A stretch of DNA of 64,000 nucleotides. Origin: Novosphingobium jiangmenense (GTDB taxonomy: Bacteria; Pseudomonadota; Alphaproteobacteria; Sphingomonadales; Sphingomonadaceae). The stretch spans positions 124,001-188,000 of the forward strand of contig NZ_JADQDC010000008.1 of assembly GCF_015694345.1 (NCBI RefSeq). Direction: 5' to 3'. A program made the translations under genes and the position numbers. Below the pieces are notes generated by a model. That model was not told where the DNA came from, made no database searches, and worked only from the letters and a program-made list of their open reading frames with translations. This document shows positions 52,953 to 63,133 of this stretch, piece after piece (the stretch's first letter is position 1; each line of letters opens with the position of its first letter).

Positions 52953-55331
52953 TCAGAAATTGATGCCTGCACGCACGCCGATGGTGCGGACCGATTCAAA
53001 GCTGAAGCGCTGGTTCAGCGTCAGCACCGGCGGCGCAACGCCGACGGGGTTGGCATCGCCACCGTCAGACCCGATCGAGATCGGGCGGATCTCGTTCGTG
53101 CAGTTCTTGCAGAACAGGCTGATGTTCCAATTCTCGGCCTTCACGCCGGCACGAAGGTCGATCGTATCCCAGGTGGGGATGGTGAACGGTGCGCCGATGC
53201 CTGCCGACAGCGGCGAGCGGTGGTAGTAGCCGACGCCGAACTGCGCCTCGAGGCCTTCCGTGATCGGAGCGGCATATTCCGCGCTGAGCGTTGCGGTGAA
53301 CTTCGAGGACAGCGGCAGCTGGTAGCCCTTGGCATTGAACGTGCCGACGAAGCCCGGCAGCGACGAGTTGATGTCTGCCTTGCAACCGCCGGTCGTCTGC
53401 GTCGGGTAGCACTGCGCGCCCGGATAGTCGTCGAACGTAGCATCGGCATAGGACGCCGAACCCGACAGGGTCAGGCCTTCGAAGGGCCGGGCCTGGAACG
53501 AGAAGTCGATGCCCTTGGTGGTGGCGGTTGCCGCATTGCCGAGCACGAAGGTGCGCAGCGCCTGAACGAAGGCCTGGACCTGCAGGTCATAGAACTTCGT
53601 GTAGAAGCCCGAGAGGCTGAAGGTCAGCGCGCCGTCGAGCGCCTTGCCCTTGATCCCCAGTTCGCCGCCGCGCGAGATTTCCGGACGGACCGCCAGGTCT
53701 GCATTGGGAGCAGGTGCCGTGTTCGAGAAGCCCGGGCCCTTGAAGCCTTCGCCGTAGAAGCCATAGACCATCAGATCAGGCGTCGCCTGCCAGTCGAAGC
53801 CGACCTTGTAGCTGAGGTCGGTGGCGTCGGTGGTCTGGTTGGTGACGTTGTTCTTGACGCCGAGCGTGACGAAATACTGGCCGAAGTTCTCGCGCAGGTT
53901 GATCTGCGCCTTCTCGTAGGTCAGGCGCGCGCCGGCCGTCAGCTTGAACGTATCGCTCAGCTGATAGCTGAGCTGGCCAAAGCCGGCATAGCTGTCGTTC
54001 TGCAGGCGATACTGGAAGTCCTGGCCGAGGAACGACGTATTGCTGACGCCGCAAGCCGGCGGCGGGCCCTGAGTGACCGTCGCGCCGATGCAGAACGGGA
54101 AGCCGCGCAGGATGAAGTCGGGAATGCCGGTGTTGCCGCCGCGGAAGCCGACGCTGCTGGAGACCGAGCGATAGTAGTAAAGCCCGAACTGACCGGACAG
54201 CGCATTGCCGGTCGGCAGCGCCAGGCGCAGTTCCTGCGAGTACTGGTCGTACTTCTGGTCAGCCCCGTTGTAGCTGAAGAAATTGAACGGGGTTTCGTCC
54301 GAGTCGAACTGGAAGTTGGTCTTGGCCGTCTTCCATGCCGAGATGCTGGTCAGCTCCATGCCGTTGGCAAACTTCAGGTTCACGTTCGCCTGAAGGCCGC
54401 CGGTGTCGCTGTCGCGATAGTTCGGAGCTTCGGCCGCAAAGTTGAAGTTCTCGCGTCCTGCAACGAGGCCGAAGGCCGGATACTGGCTGCCCGGGCCGAA
54501 CTCGCGGAAGGTGATGTCGTAGCGGCCGGTCACGCCGCGCTGGCGGTTGTAGTCCCCGATCAGGTAGACCGAGAGCGCTTCGGTCGGCTCATAAAGGAAC
54601 TTGGCTCGCAGGCCGAGGTTGGTCAGCCCGAGATCGTTGCGCACGGCGGGATTGACGTTGGAGACGGTGACCGGATCCTGATCGCTGTAGATCGCGTTGA
54701 CGCGCAGCGCGGCCTTGTCGCCCACCGGCACGTTTACGGTCGAGCGCAGCTGGTAGCCGGTGCCGTCCTTGCCGGGACGGTAGCGCTGCAGGAGTTCGCC
54801 GTCGGCGCTCACGGACATTTCACCAAGCTTGGGCTTGTTGGTGGTGATGTTGACGAGACCGGCCGAGGCGTTCTTGCCGAACAGCAGGCCTTGCGGCCCG
54901 TTGAGCACTTCGACGCGCGCGATGTCGTAGAAGGCATTCGAGCCGAACTCGCGGTTGCCAAGCACCACGTCGTCGATGACCTGCGAGACGCTGGCCTCGA
55001 CCGTGTTGGCGAACGTGGCAGTGCCGACGCCGCGGACCGAGAAGGTGTTGTCCTGCTGTACCTGCAGACTCGGCGCGAGCCTGGTCACCGCACTGAGGTC
55101 GTTCGCGCCGCGCTGGATCAGCTGCTCTGCGCCCACGACGGTGACGCTGACCGGCACCTTCAGCACGTTTTCGCTGCGGCGCTGGGCGGTGACGATGATT
55201 TCGCCGGGGGCAGCAGCTGCCTCGGCAGCCTGCTCGTCAGCCGCCTCGGCGAAGGCTGGTACGGATGAAAACAGCGCGATGGCTGCAACTGATGCCGACT
55301 GCACGAGCCGGGTCTTCCTGCTGATGTTCAT
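52953..55331 (-). CDS. TonB-dependent receptor linked to the GH1 gene
   Basis: A 792-residue receptor: signal peptide (MNISRKTRLVQSASVAAIAL), TonB box-like EIIVTAQRRSENVLKV, plug domain (VARVEVLNGPQGLLFGKNASAGL read as RVEVLNGPQGLLFGKNASAG) and a beta-barrel ending in GVRAGINF. AGGAGG lies before the ATG. With the GH1 gene downstream and a TetR gene divergent, it probably imports a glycoside (inference). Confidence 0.93.
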   Translation of the reverse strand: MNISRKTRLVQSASVAAIALFSSVPAFAEAADEQAAEAAAAPGEIIVTAQRRSENVLKVPVSVTVVGAEQLIQRGANDLSAVTRLAPSLQVQQDNTFSVRGVGTATFANTVEASVSQVIDDVVLGNREFGSNAFYDIARVEVLNGPQGLLFGKNASAGLVNITTNKPKLGEMSVSADGELLQRYRPGKDGTGYQLRSTVNVPVGDKAALRVNAIYSDQDPVTVSNVNPAVRNDLGLTNLGLRAKFLYEPTEALSVYLIGDYNRQRGVTGRYDITFREFGPGSQYPAFGLVAGRENFNFAAEAPNYRDSDTGGLQANVNLKFANGMELTSISAWKTAKTNFQFDSDETPFNFFSYNGADQKYDQYSQELRLALPTGNALSGQFGLYYYRSVSSSVGFRGGNTGIPDFILRGFPFCIGATVTQGPPPACGVSNTSFLGQDFQYRLQNDSYAGFGQLSYQLSDTFKLTAGARLTYEKAQINLRENFGQYFVTLGVKNNVTNQTTDATDLSYKVGFDWQATPDLMVYGFYGEGFKGPGFSNTAPAPNADLAVRPEISRGGELGIKGKALDGALTFSLSGFYTKFYDLQVQAFVQALRTFVLGNAATATTKGIDFSFQARPFEGLTLSGSASYADATFDDYPGAQCYPTQTTGGCKADINSSLPGFVGTFNAKGYQLPLSSKFTATLSAEYAAPITEGLEAQFGVGYYHRSPLSAGIGAPFTIPTWDTIDLRAGVKAENWNISLFCKNCTNEIRPISIGSDGGDANPVGVAPPVLTLNQRFSFESVRTIGVRAGINF

Positions 55332-55803
55332 GGATTATCCTCCCTGTGAACCTTGCGCGGGGTAGATCTTTGCCCCACCGGCCCGCGCGTCCGGTGCCCT
55401 TCCGCTGTCAGGGAAGGATGATCGTCGCGTGGCGGTCGTTGCAGACGATGGCGGGCTGAAATTCGGCCGGATGACCATGAAGTCTGGCCCGTGCGCAAAG
55501 TGCCGGTCCTGCGCCGGTCTGCGCCGTCCCTTCGTTCACGCTCATGGTGCGGTCGCTCGGGTGCCGGCGTGGCCGAGCGCGTCGTCCAGCGTCATGACCG
55601 TGCCGAAGTCATCAGTGTAGCTGTACAGCGAAATGCCGTGCCTGAAGCTGCTCACGCTTGCCTCTCCCATCGCGGCGGCGCCCCTATCGGGCAATTTAAT
55701 CACCGCTCAATTGTCATCCTATTAATCGACGATCAATAAGATTGCAAGACAGGCATGTCCTGACCTTGCGCAATGGGTGCAAACCTCGCAAAAAGCGACG
55801 GCG
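55332..55803. other. 472-base gap between the TonB receptor and the TetR gene
   Basis: I find no credible gene; the short open frames look like chance. The segment should hold the receptor promoter (leftward) and the TetR promoter. The AT-rich stretch 55700-55745 contains the inverted repeat described separately. Confidence 0.45.
55721..55737. promoter_or_regulatory. Imperfect palindrome, candidate TetR operator
   Basis: ATTAATCG-A-CGATCAAT is an 8+1+8 inverted repeat with one mismatch, 67 bases upstream of the TetR gene. TetR regulators usually bind such a site in their own divergent promoter. Confidence 0.4.
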
Positions 55804-56418
55804 ATGACGGGCAAAACGGCAAATCGGGAACGACGGGGCAGGCCTTCGCACAGGGACGACCTGCGCAGCGAACTGCTTGCTGCAGCATGCGAATTTGTGG
55901 CGCGAGAGGGCCATGAAGGCCTGTCGATTCGGAAACTTGCCGAGGAGATCGGGGTGTCGCCTGGCGCCCCCTACCATCACTTCCCGGATCGCCGGTCGTT
56001 GCTGGTGGCAGTCGCGCTGGAAGGTTATCGCACAATGTTCGAGGCGAGCGAGCAGGCCGCGGCGGCCTCTACCGAAAGCGCGCTGTTCATCAACCTGCTA
56101 CACTTCATCCGCTTTGCGGCAGCGAACTCGAACATGTTTACGCTGATGTACGAGAGCGAACTTGTCCGGCCGCGGCTTTCACCCGAACTCGCCGAGGCTC
56201 AGGACGTGGGATTTCGTCTGCTACGGAGCGAAGTCATCGCTGCCACGCAGCATCTCTCCGAGTACGAGCGATCCTTGCGCATCGCCACGATCTGGAGCGC
56301 AATCTTCGGCTTCGCGCTGCAGACGAACCGTGCCATGCTGCGCGGACAACCCATGGAGCCGATGCCGGACGAACTCGCACCAGAGATCGTCCGGCAGGCG
56401 CTCAGGCTGCTTGCCTGA
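55804..56418 (+). CDS. TetR-family transcriptional regulator
   Basis: A 204-residue regulator: an N-terminal helix-turn-helix (ELLAAACEFVAREGHEGLSI, KLAEEIGVSPGAPYHHFPDR) and an all-helical ligand domain. The ATG at 55804 gives MTGKTANRERRGRPSH; a GTG at 55777 is open but less likely. It is divergent from the TonB receptor and is its likely repressor. Confidence 0.9.
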   Translation: MTGKTANRERRGRPSHRDDLRSELLAAACEFVAREGHEGLSIRKLAEEIGVSPGAPYHHFPDRRSLLVAVALEGYRTMFEASEQAAAASTESALFINLLHFIRFAAANSNMFTLMYESELVRPRLSPELAEAQDVGFRLLRSEVIAATQHLSEYERSLRIATIWSAIFGFALQTNRAMLRGQPMEPMPDELAPEIVRQALRLLA

Positions 56419-56436
56419 AGTTCATGGCAGACAAGA

Positions 56437-56949
56437 TCAGCCGCGCAACCCGTGCTTCAGGTCACGCATCTGGTCATGGCCTTCGCGCACCGAACCCCAT
56501 GCCTCGTTGACCGCCTGGCGAGCCACGGCTGACAGGTCGGCGTTGTTCATCGCCGTCTCGAACTTCTCCTTGAGATAGTCCTCGCCGCGCTCGACCTCGT
56601 TGATGATCGCCTGATCGTCGCGGCCCATCACGGCCGACTTGAGGTCGACGAATGCGCGGTGGATCGCGCCCATCGTCGAACTGTCGTCTTCGGGATTGCC
56701 ACCAAGTTGGCCGACTGCGGCCTGCAATTTGGTGACGACCGACTGCCGCTCGCGCGCCCGGTCAAGAAACAGGCGGCGATACTGTTCGTTGTCGAGGTCT
56801 TCGGCCGACTTCTGGTAGCCCTCCACGCTGTCCAGCAAGGTCGCGATCAGCGTGTTGAGGACAGTGACGTCACCATCGGGATCACCGCCGGTCGCATTCG
56901 CTCCGTTCATGGCAGGCGTGGCGGTGTAGTTGGTGTTGTTCGAATCCAT
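56437..56949 (-). CDS. PA2169/DUF2383 four-helix protein
   Basis: A 170-residue protein whose residues 25-165 form a ferritin-like helical bundle (VLNTLIATLLDSVEGYQKSA, QYRRLFLDRARERQSVVTKL). This matches the PA2169/DUF2383 family, often linked to stress or stationary phase. The N-terminal 25 residues are low complexity. Function unknown. Confidence 0.85.
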   Translation of the reverse strand: MDSNNTNYTATPAMNGANATGGDPDGDVTVLNTLIATLLDSVEGYQKSAEDLDNEQYRRLFLDRARERQSVVTKLQAAVGQLGGNPEDDSSTMGAIHRAFVDLKSAVMGRDDQAIINEVERGEDYLKEKFETAMNNADLSAVARQAVNEAWGSVREGHDQMRDLKHGLRG

Positions 56950-57096
56950 CTGGAGCTCTCCATGCAGGGGTGTGCGCTCCCAACGGTCGGCGAGCCCTGC
57001 AGGGTCCAGTCATTTCAATTGGTCGAAGATCATCACAGCCGGTGCGCAAGGCGAACCGTCGATTTTTGACGGCGTGTGCATGTGCCGGGCGAAAAC

Positions 57097-57912
57097 CTAT
57101 CCCACGAAGGCCCGCTCGATCACGAAGTCCGCAGGCCGCGAGTTGGAACCCTCGACGAACCCGCGCTCTTCCAGCATCGCCGTGAGGCCCTTGATCATTC
57201 CCATGCTGCCGCACAGCATCACGCGGTCGGTTGCCGGATCGAGCGCTGCCGCCCCTTCCAGTCCCTCGAACAGCCGACCATTTTCGATCAGTTGCGGAAT
57301 GCGCCCGGTGGTGTGGAACTCCTCGCGGGTGACGGTCGGCACGTAGATCAGCTGCAGCAGTGCCTGGTCCTGAACCAGCGGATCTCCCGCCAGATGGCCT
57401 TCCAGCTCCTCGCGATAGGCAAGGTCCGATACGTCACGCACGCAATGCACGACCACGACCTGCCCGAAGCGCTCGTAGATGTCGGGATCGCGCACCAGCG
57501 AAAGGAACGGGGCGAGCCCGGTACCTGTAGCGAACAGGAACAAGCGCTTTCCCGGCGTCAGTGCATCGGCGACGAGCGTGCCGGTCGGCTTGCGGCCCAG
57601 CAGCACCGGATCACCGATTTCGCAGTGCTGCAGACGGGACGTCAGCGGACCATCGGGGACCTTGATCGAAAGGAATTCGAGCTCCTCGCCCCATGACGGG
57701 CTGGCGATCGAATAGGCGCGCAGCAGCGGCTTGCCCTCGACCGGAAGGCCGACCATCACGAACTCACCCGACCTGAAGCGGAACGATGGCGGTCGCGTAA
57801 TCGTGAAGCTGAACAGGTGCGCGTTCCAGTGGCGGACCGACTGGATCGTCTCGACGGTAAGCGTACTGGACTGGCCCAGCGCTGCCAGCGCGGCCTTGCG
57901 ATCGCTCATCAT
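57097..57912 (-). CDS. fpr: Ferredoxin--NADP(+) reductase
   Basis: A 271-residue FNR of the bacterial subclass: FAD motif RAYSIASP, the NADP motif FATGTGLAPFLSL and DRVMLCGSMGMIKGL, and the C-terminal VIERAFVG typical of this group. It shuttles electrons between NADPH and ferredoxin or flavodoxin, often in oxidative-stress defence. It stands alone. Confidence 0.93.
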   Translation of the reverse strand: MMSDRKAALAALGQSSTLTVETIQSVRHWNAHLFSFTITRPPSFRFRSGEFVMVGLPVEGKPLLRAYSIASPSWGEELEFLSIKVPDGPLTSRLQHCEIGDPVLLGRKPTGTLVADALTPGKRLFLFATGTGLAPFLSLVRDPDIYERFGQVVVVHCVRDVSDLAYREELEGHLAGDPLVQDQALLQLIYVPTVTREEFHTTGRIPQLIENGRLFEGLEGAAALDPATDRVMLCGSMGMIKGLTAMLEERGFVEGSNSRPADFVIERAFVG

Positions 57913-58336
57913 GGAAAGGCATCCCCGTATCTGAGGGGCAGGGTCTGCAGTTTGTCCTGCAGGATAGTGTTTCCCTGATCATTCCAGAAACCACGAATCG
58001 CTGGCCAGAGGCGATATGAACTTTCGTGCAGGTAACGTAACGGAAATACGCGTTGCCGCAGTGCGGCATAGTTGCAAATCGGGGATTCGCAAGTTTGCGG
58101 AATTGCATTTGACAGGGCCTGCCCTGGAATGCACGGAGGCTGCGCGGAAGGCCGCGTGGCGAGCCTGTTCTGTCGGGAAAGTCCGTGCCAACGGTGTCTT
58201 CCGACCAGCCAATCGGCTGCAAGTGCAGGAACGCGAACGCACCTTTACGAACTTTGCACCAGTCCGGAAGGGCGGCAATTTCCAGCCTCCTGACCGCTGG
58301 TGATCGAGATGGCGCTCGGCGCCAAGGAGATGTTGA
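57913..58336. other. 424-base intergenic region upstream of sucC
   Basis: No gene is apparent. The middle holds a cluster of TTGC/GCAA motifs (58070-58110) described separately. The leader of sucC ends with AAGGAG before the ATG. Confidence 0.45.
58072..58099. promoter_or_regulatory. Overlapping inverted repeats upstream of sucC
   Basis: TTGCAAATC-GGG-GATTCGCAA (58072-58092) is a 9+3+9 inverted repeat with one mismatch. It overlaps a second one, CGCAA-GT-TTGCG (58088-58099). TTTGCAAA-like sites are bound by ScfR/RamB-type acyl-CoA metabolism regulators in other bacteria; assignment here is inference. Confidence 0.4.
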
Positions 58337-59535
<1,199 letters not shown>

Positions 59536-59536
<1 letters not shown>

Positions 59537-60420
59537 TGTCCATTCTCGTCGACAAGAACACCAAGGTCATCACGCAGGGGATGACCGGCAAGACCGGCAG
59601 CTTCCACACGCAGGCCGCGCTTGATTACGGCACGCAGATGGTTGGCGGCGTGACGCCCGGCAAGGGCGGCACCAGCCACATCGGCCTGCCCCAGTTCGAT
59701 ACCGTGGCCGAGGCCAAGGCCGTGACCGGCGCGACCGCGTCGTGCGTCTACGTGCCGCCTTCGGGCTGCGCCGATGCCATCCTCGAGGCGATCGACGCCG
59801 AGATGGAACTGATCGTGGCGATCACCGAGGGCGTGCCCGTGCTCGACATGGTCAAGGTCAAGCGCGCGCTGTCGGGTTCGAAGAGCCGCCTGATCGGCCC
59901 GAACTGCCCTGGCGTGCTGACGCCCAACCAGTGCAAGATCGGCATCATGCCAGGGTCCATCTTCAAGGAAGGCTCGGTCGGCGTGGTCTCGCGCTCGGGC
60001 ACGCTGACCTATGAAGCGGTGTTCCAGACCTCGGCCATCGGCCTTGGCCAGACGACCGCTGTCGGCATCGGCGGCGACCCGGTCAACGGCACCAACTTCA
60101 TCGACGTGCTCGAGCTGTTCCTGGCCGACGAGGCGACCAAGTCGATCATCATGATCGGCGAGATCGGCGGCGACGCCGAGGAGCAGGCCGCGCAGTTCCT
60201 GATCGACGAGGCCAAGCGTGGCCGCAAGAAGCCGATGGCCGGCTTCATCGCGGGCCGCACCGCGCCTCCGGGCCGCCGCATGGGCCACGCCGGCGCCATC
60301 GTCTCGGGCGGCAAGGGCGACGCCGAAAGCAAGATCGCGGCGATGGAAGCCGCCGGCATCAAGGTCTCCGCCTCGCCCAGCCTGCTGGGCGAGACGCTGG
60401 CCGAAGTGCTGAAGGGCTGA
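59536..60420 (+). CDS. sucD: Succinyl-CoA synthetase alpha subunit
   Basis: A 294-residue CoA-binding subunit. The CoA segment is [13 protein letters not shown], and the phosphorylated histidine is in [19 protein letters not shown]. It is translationally coupled to sucC. No mdh or sucAB gene lies immediately beside the pair in this window. Confidence 0.98.
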
Positions 60421-60481
60421 CGCTCAAAAGCTACCGCCCCCGCCAGATCAGCGGGGGCCGGTTGCAATCACGATGACCTCT

Positions 60482-60518
60482 GGCCCGGCGTGGATTTTCC
60501 GCGCCGGGCCTTTCTTTT
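60482..60518 (+). terminator. Terminator after sucCD
   Basis: A perfect 9-bp stem GGCCCGGCG/CGCCGGGCC (60482-60490 with 60502-60510) is followed by TTTCTTTT, about 60 bases after sucD. Confidence 0.85.
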
Positions 60519-60699
60519 GCACCGCCTCCGGTCCGGCGGTGCAAGTCTGGCGCGCTACATTGCTCCCCCGACCGCATACAACTGCGGACCATGGTCATGT
60601 CGAAGCAAAGCAGCCCGCCCCGGCAAACGGCGAACATCTGTCGAGCGACCGCTGGCTATGTCTTTTTGGCTGATGAGGCCTTCCTATGCGAAGGCCGAT

Positions 60700-60789
<90 letters not shown>

Positions 60790-60965
60790 ATGGTGCCAAT
60801 CTGGGTGCCGCAAAGGGCGTTCCCGGTCGAGGAAGCGCGCCGTTAGCGCATGGCGAGAGGCTTGCCAAGAGAAAAGCGGCTGCCTTTTTCCACAGGCCGC
60901 ACAAGACTCGTGCCTTTGTGTGCAGGCCGCTTGTTTGCAGCGCAGCGTGGACCTATATTCCACAT

Positions 60966-61346
60966 ATGGACCGTGCGAGCTTCTTTTCGCCTCAGGCCGG
61001 ACGCGATGTCTCGGCACCACCCGTTTCCTCGGCGCGCTTTTCGATCGGCGATGTCGTGCGTCACCGCATGTTCGGCTTTCGCGGCGTGGTTTTCGACATC
61101 GACCCCGTCTTCGCCAACAGCGAGGAATGGTACGAATCGATCCCCGAAGACATCCGCCCGTCGCGCGAACAGCCGTTCTACCATCTCCTCGCCGAGAACG
61201 ACGAGAACAGCTACGTCGCCTATGTCAGCCAGCAGAACCTGCAGGCCGATGCCGAGGCGGGGCCGGTAGACCACCCCTCGCTCGACGAAATGTTCGAAGG
61301 CTTCCGCAACGGTCGCTACCGCCTGCGCCGCAGCCTGTCGCACTGA
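60966..61346 (+). CDS. hspQ: Heat-shock protein HspQ
   Basis: A 126-residue protein with the YccV-like/HspQ domain (RFSIGDVVRHRMFGFRGVVF, EQPFYHLLAENDENSYVAYV, VSQQNLQAD). HspQ is a small heat-induced protein that helps Lon-dependent and other proteolysis. The ATG at 60966 has no clear ribosome binding site. The longer open frame upstream runs through the tRNA and is not credible. Confidence 0.88.
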   Translation: MDRASFFSPQAGRDVSAPPVSSARFSIGDVVRHRMFGFRGVVFDIDPVFANSEEWYESIPEDIRPSREQPFYHLLAENDENSYVAYVSQQNLQADAEAGPVDHPSLDEMFEGFRNGRYRLRRSLSH

Positions 61347-61379
61347 TTGGAATGGGGAACCTGAAGAAGCCCCCTTCCC

Positions 61380-62288
61380 TCAGTTCTTGAGCTTCCAGCC
61401 GGACCGCAGCAGGTAATACAGCAGACCGGCAAGCACCACGTTCACCACGCCCAGCCCGATTGCCCCGTGCAGCACGGCAAGATTGGTGTCACCAATGTCG
61501 CTCTGCCCGAGGAAGCCGAAGCGGAAGCCCGAGATCACGTAGAAGATCGGGTTCATCCGGCTGACCGCCTGAAACGCCGGGGCAAGGTTGTCGATCACGT
61601 AGAACGTGCCCGACAGCATCGACAGTGGCGTGATCACGAAGTTGGTGACGGCCGCGTTGTGATCGAACTTCTCAGCCCAGATCGAGGTCAGCACGCCGAC
61701 GATGGCGAGCAGGATCGATCCCATCAGCCCGAACCAGGCCACCGCCCAGGGATGCGCGACTTTGAGCGAAACGCCCGGCCACAACAGCATCGCCCCGGCC
61801 ACGGCCAGACCGACCAGCATCGCTCGCGTCACTGCTGCGCCGACCAGCGCGGCCATCAGTTCGCCGGTCGAGATCGGCGGCATCAGGTAATCGACGATCG
61901 TCCCCTGGATCTTGCCGCCAAGCAGGCTGAAGCTCGAATTGGCGAAGGCATTGTTGATCATGCCCATCGCGATCAGGCCCGGTGCAACGAAGCTGGCGAA
62001 GTTCACGCCCAGCACCATCCGCCCGCCATTGGCCCCGCCGCCCAGTGCCAGGGTGAATATCATCAGATAAAGTAGCGTAGTCACCGCAGGAGCCCAGATC
62101 GTCTGGGTCTGGACCTTGAAGAAACGGCGGACCTCCTTCATATAGAGGGTCCACAGCCCCAGCCTGTTGAAGCCACGGAACACCGGTTGTCCGGGCGGGG
62201 TGAAGGTTCCGGCGTTGCGGGTAGTCGCCCCGTTGCGGGGTAGCGGTTGATTGGCCATGTCCATCGCGGTATCGCGCTGGCTCGCCAT
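61380..62288 (-). CDS. ABC-2 type transporter permease
   Basis: A 302-residue protein with a cytoplasmic N-terminus and six hydrophobic helices, as in NodJ/DrrB-type exporters. It carries the ABC-2 membrane blocks VAPGLIAMGMINNAFANSSF and MLSGTFYVIDNLAP. The ATPase partner is not adjacent on either side. The start is uncertain (ATG at 62288, 62264 or 62258). Confidence 0.88.
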   Translation of the reverse strand: MASQRDTAMDMANQPLPRNGATTRNAGTFTPPGQPVFRGFNRLGLWTLYMKEVRRFFKVQTQTIWAPAVTTLLYLMIFTLALGGGANGGRMVLGVNFASFVAPGLIAMGMINNAFANSSFSLLGGKIQGTIVDYLMPPISTGELMAALVGAAVTRAMLVGLAVAGAMLLWPGVSLKVAHPWAVAWFGLMGSILLAIVGVLTSIWAEKFDHNAAVTNFVITPLSMLSGTFYVIDNLAPAFQAVSRMNPIFYVISGFRFGFLGQSDIGDTNLAVLHGAIGLGVVNVVLAGLLYYLLRSGWKLKN

Positions 62289-62353
62289 TGGCAAGTTTGC
62301 CGACCGGACACATTTTAACGGCCGGACTTCGGCTTTGAAGGATACGTGAAGGC

Positions 62354-63049
62354 ATGAGCTGGACCGACGAGCGGATCGAGAAACTGACCAAGATGTGGGA
62401 AGGCGGTTCCACCGCCAGCCAGATCGCCGAAGAGCTCGGCGGCGTCAGCCGCAATGCCGTGATCGGCAAGGCCCACCGCCTCGGCCTCAAGGCACGTCCC
62501 TCTCCGGTCAAGGCCAACGAAAAGCCGGATGCCGCAGCAGCAGCCCCGGCACCCAAGGCGGCAAAGCCGGTCGCGCCGCCGCCCGAACCGAAGGTCGCAG
62601 CGCCGCGCCCGGCGCCAGCTCCGGTCGCCCCTGCACCCGCGCCGCGCGCAGCCGCTCCGGCTCCTGCGCCAGAGGCCAAGGCTGCCAGTGACGCCCCCGC
62701 ACCTGCGCCGCAGCCGCGCATCGTTTCGGTCGGCCCCGGCGGCTTCCTGCGTCAGGGTCCCGGCGATCAGCAGGCGCCGATCCCGCCCGCCCCGCCGCGC
62801 CGCCTCGTGCCCGCACGCCCGAGCCCCGAGATTGCCGACAAGACCAGCCTGCTCGATCTCAACGATCGCATCTGCCGCTGGCCGATGGGCCACCCCGGTG
62901 AGCCTGACTTCCACTTCTGTGGTGACAAGGTGAATCCGGGCTTCCCCTATTGCGTGGACCATTGCGGCCGCGCCTATCAGGCACAGCTGCCGCGCGGCCA
63001 TCGCCGCCCGCCGCCGCCGATGCCGTTCGGTGGCCCGCGCGTCCGCTGA
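62354..63049 (+). CDS. gcrA: Cell-cycle regulator GcrA
   Basis: A 231-residue GcrA. The N-terminal helix-turn-helix (MSWTDERIEKLTKMWEGGST, SRNAVIGKAHRLGL) binds methylated GANTC promoters with sigma-70 in Caulobacter. A long Pro/Ala linker follows, then a C-terminal cysteine block (ICRWPMGHPGEPDFHFCG and PYCVDHC). It is a hallmark of alphaproteobacteria. GAAGG precedes the ATG. Confidence 0.95.
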   Translation: MSWTDERIEKLTKMWEGGSTASQIAEELGGVSRNAVIGKAHRLGLKARPSPVKANEKPDAAAAAPAPKAAKPVAPPPEPKVAAPRPAPAPVAPAPAPRAAAPAPAPEAKAASDAPAPAPQPRIVSVGPGGFLRQGPGDQQAPIPPAPPRRLVPARPSPEIADKTSLLDLNDRICRWPMGHPGEPDFHFCGDKVNPGFPYCVDHCGRAYQAQLPRGHRRPPPPMPFGGPRVR

Positions 63050-63133
63050 AGCGGCGCTCAGGGCGAACACCTATCCCGGAATTCTGCGACGCCGCGTGGT
63101 TAACATCACGCGGCGTTTGCCGTTCTGGGAGCC

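Noticed and set aside
52830..55268. 812-residue plus-strand open frame opposite the second TonB receptor
   Set aside because: Shadow of the receptor gene; no motif and no ribosome binding site.
55429..55739. Small open frames between the TonB receptor and TetR
   Set aside because: No ribosome binding site, no motif and poor codon pattern; left as intergenic.
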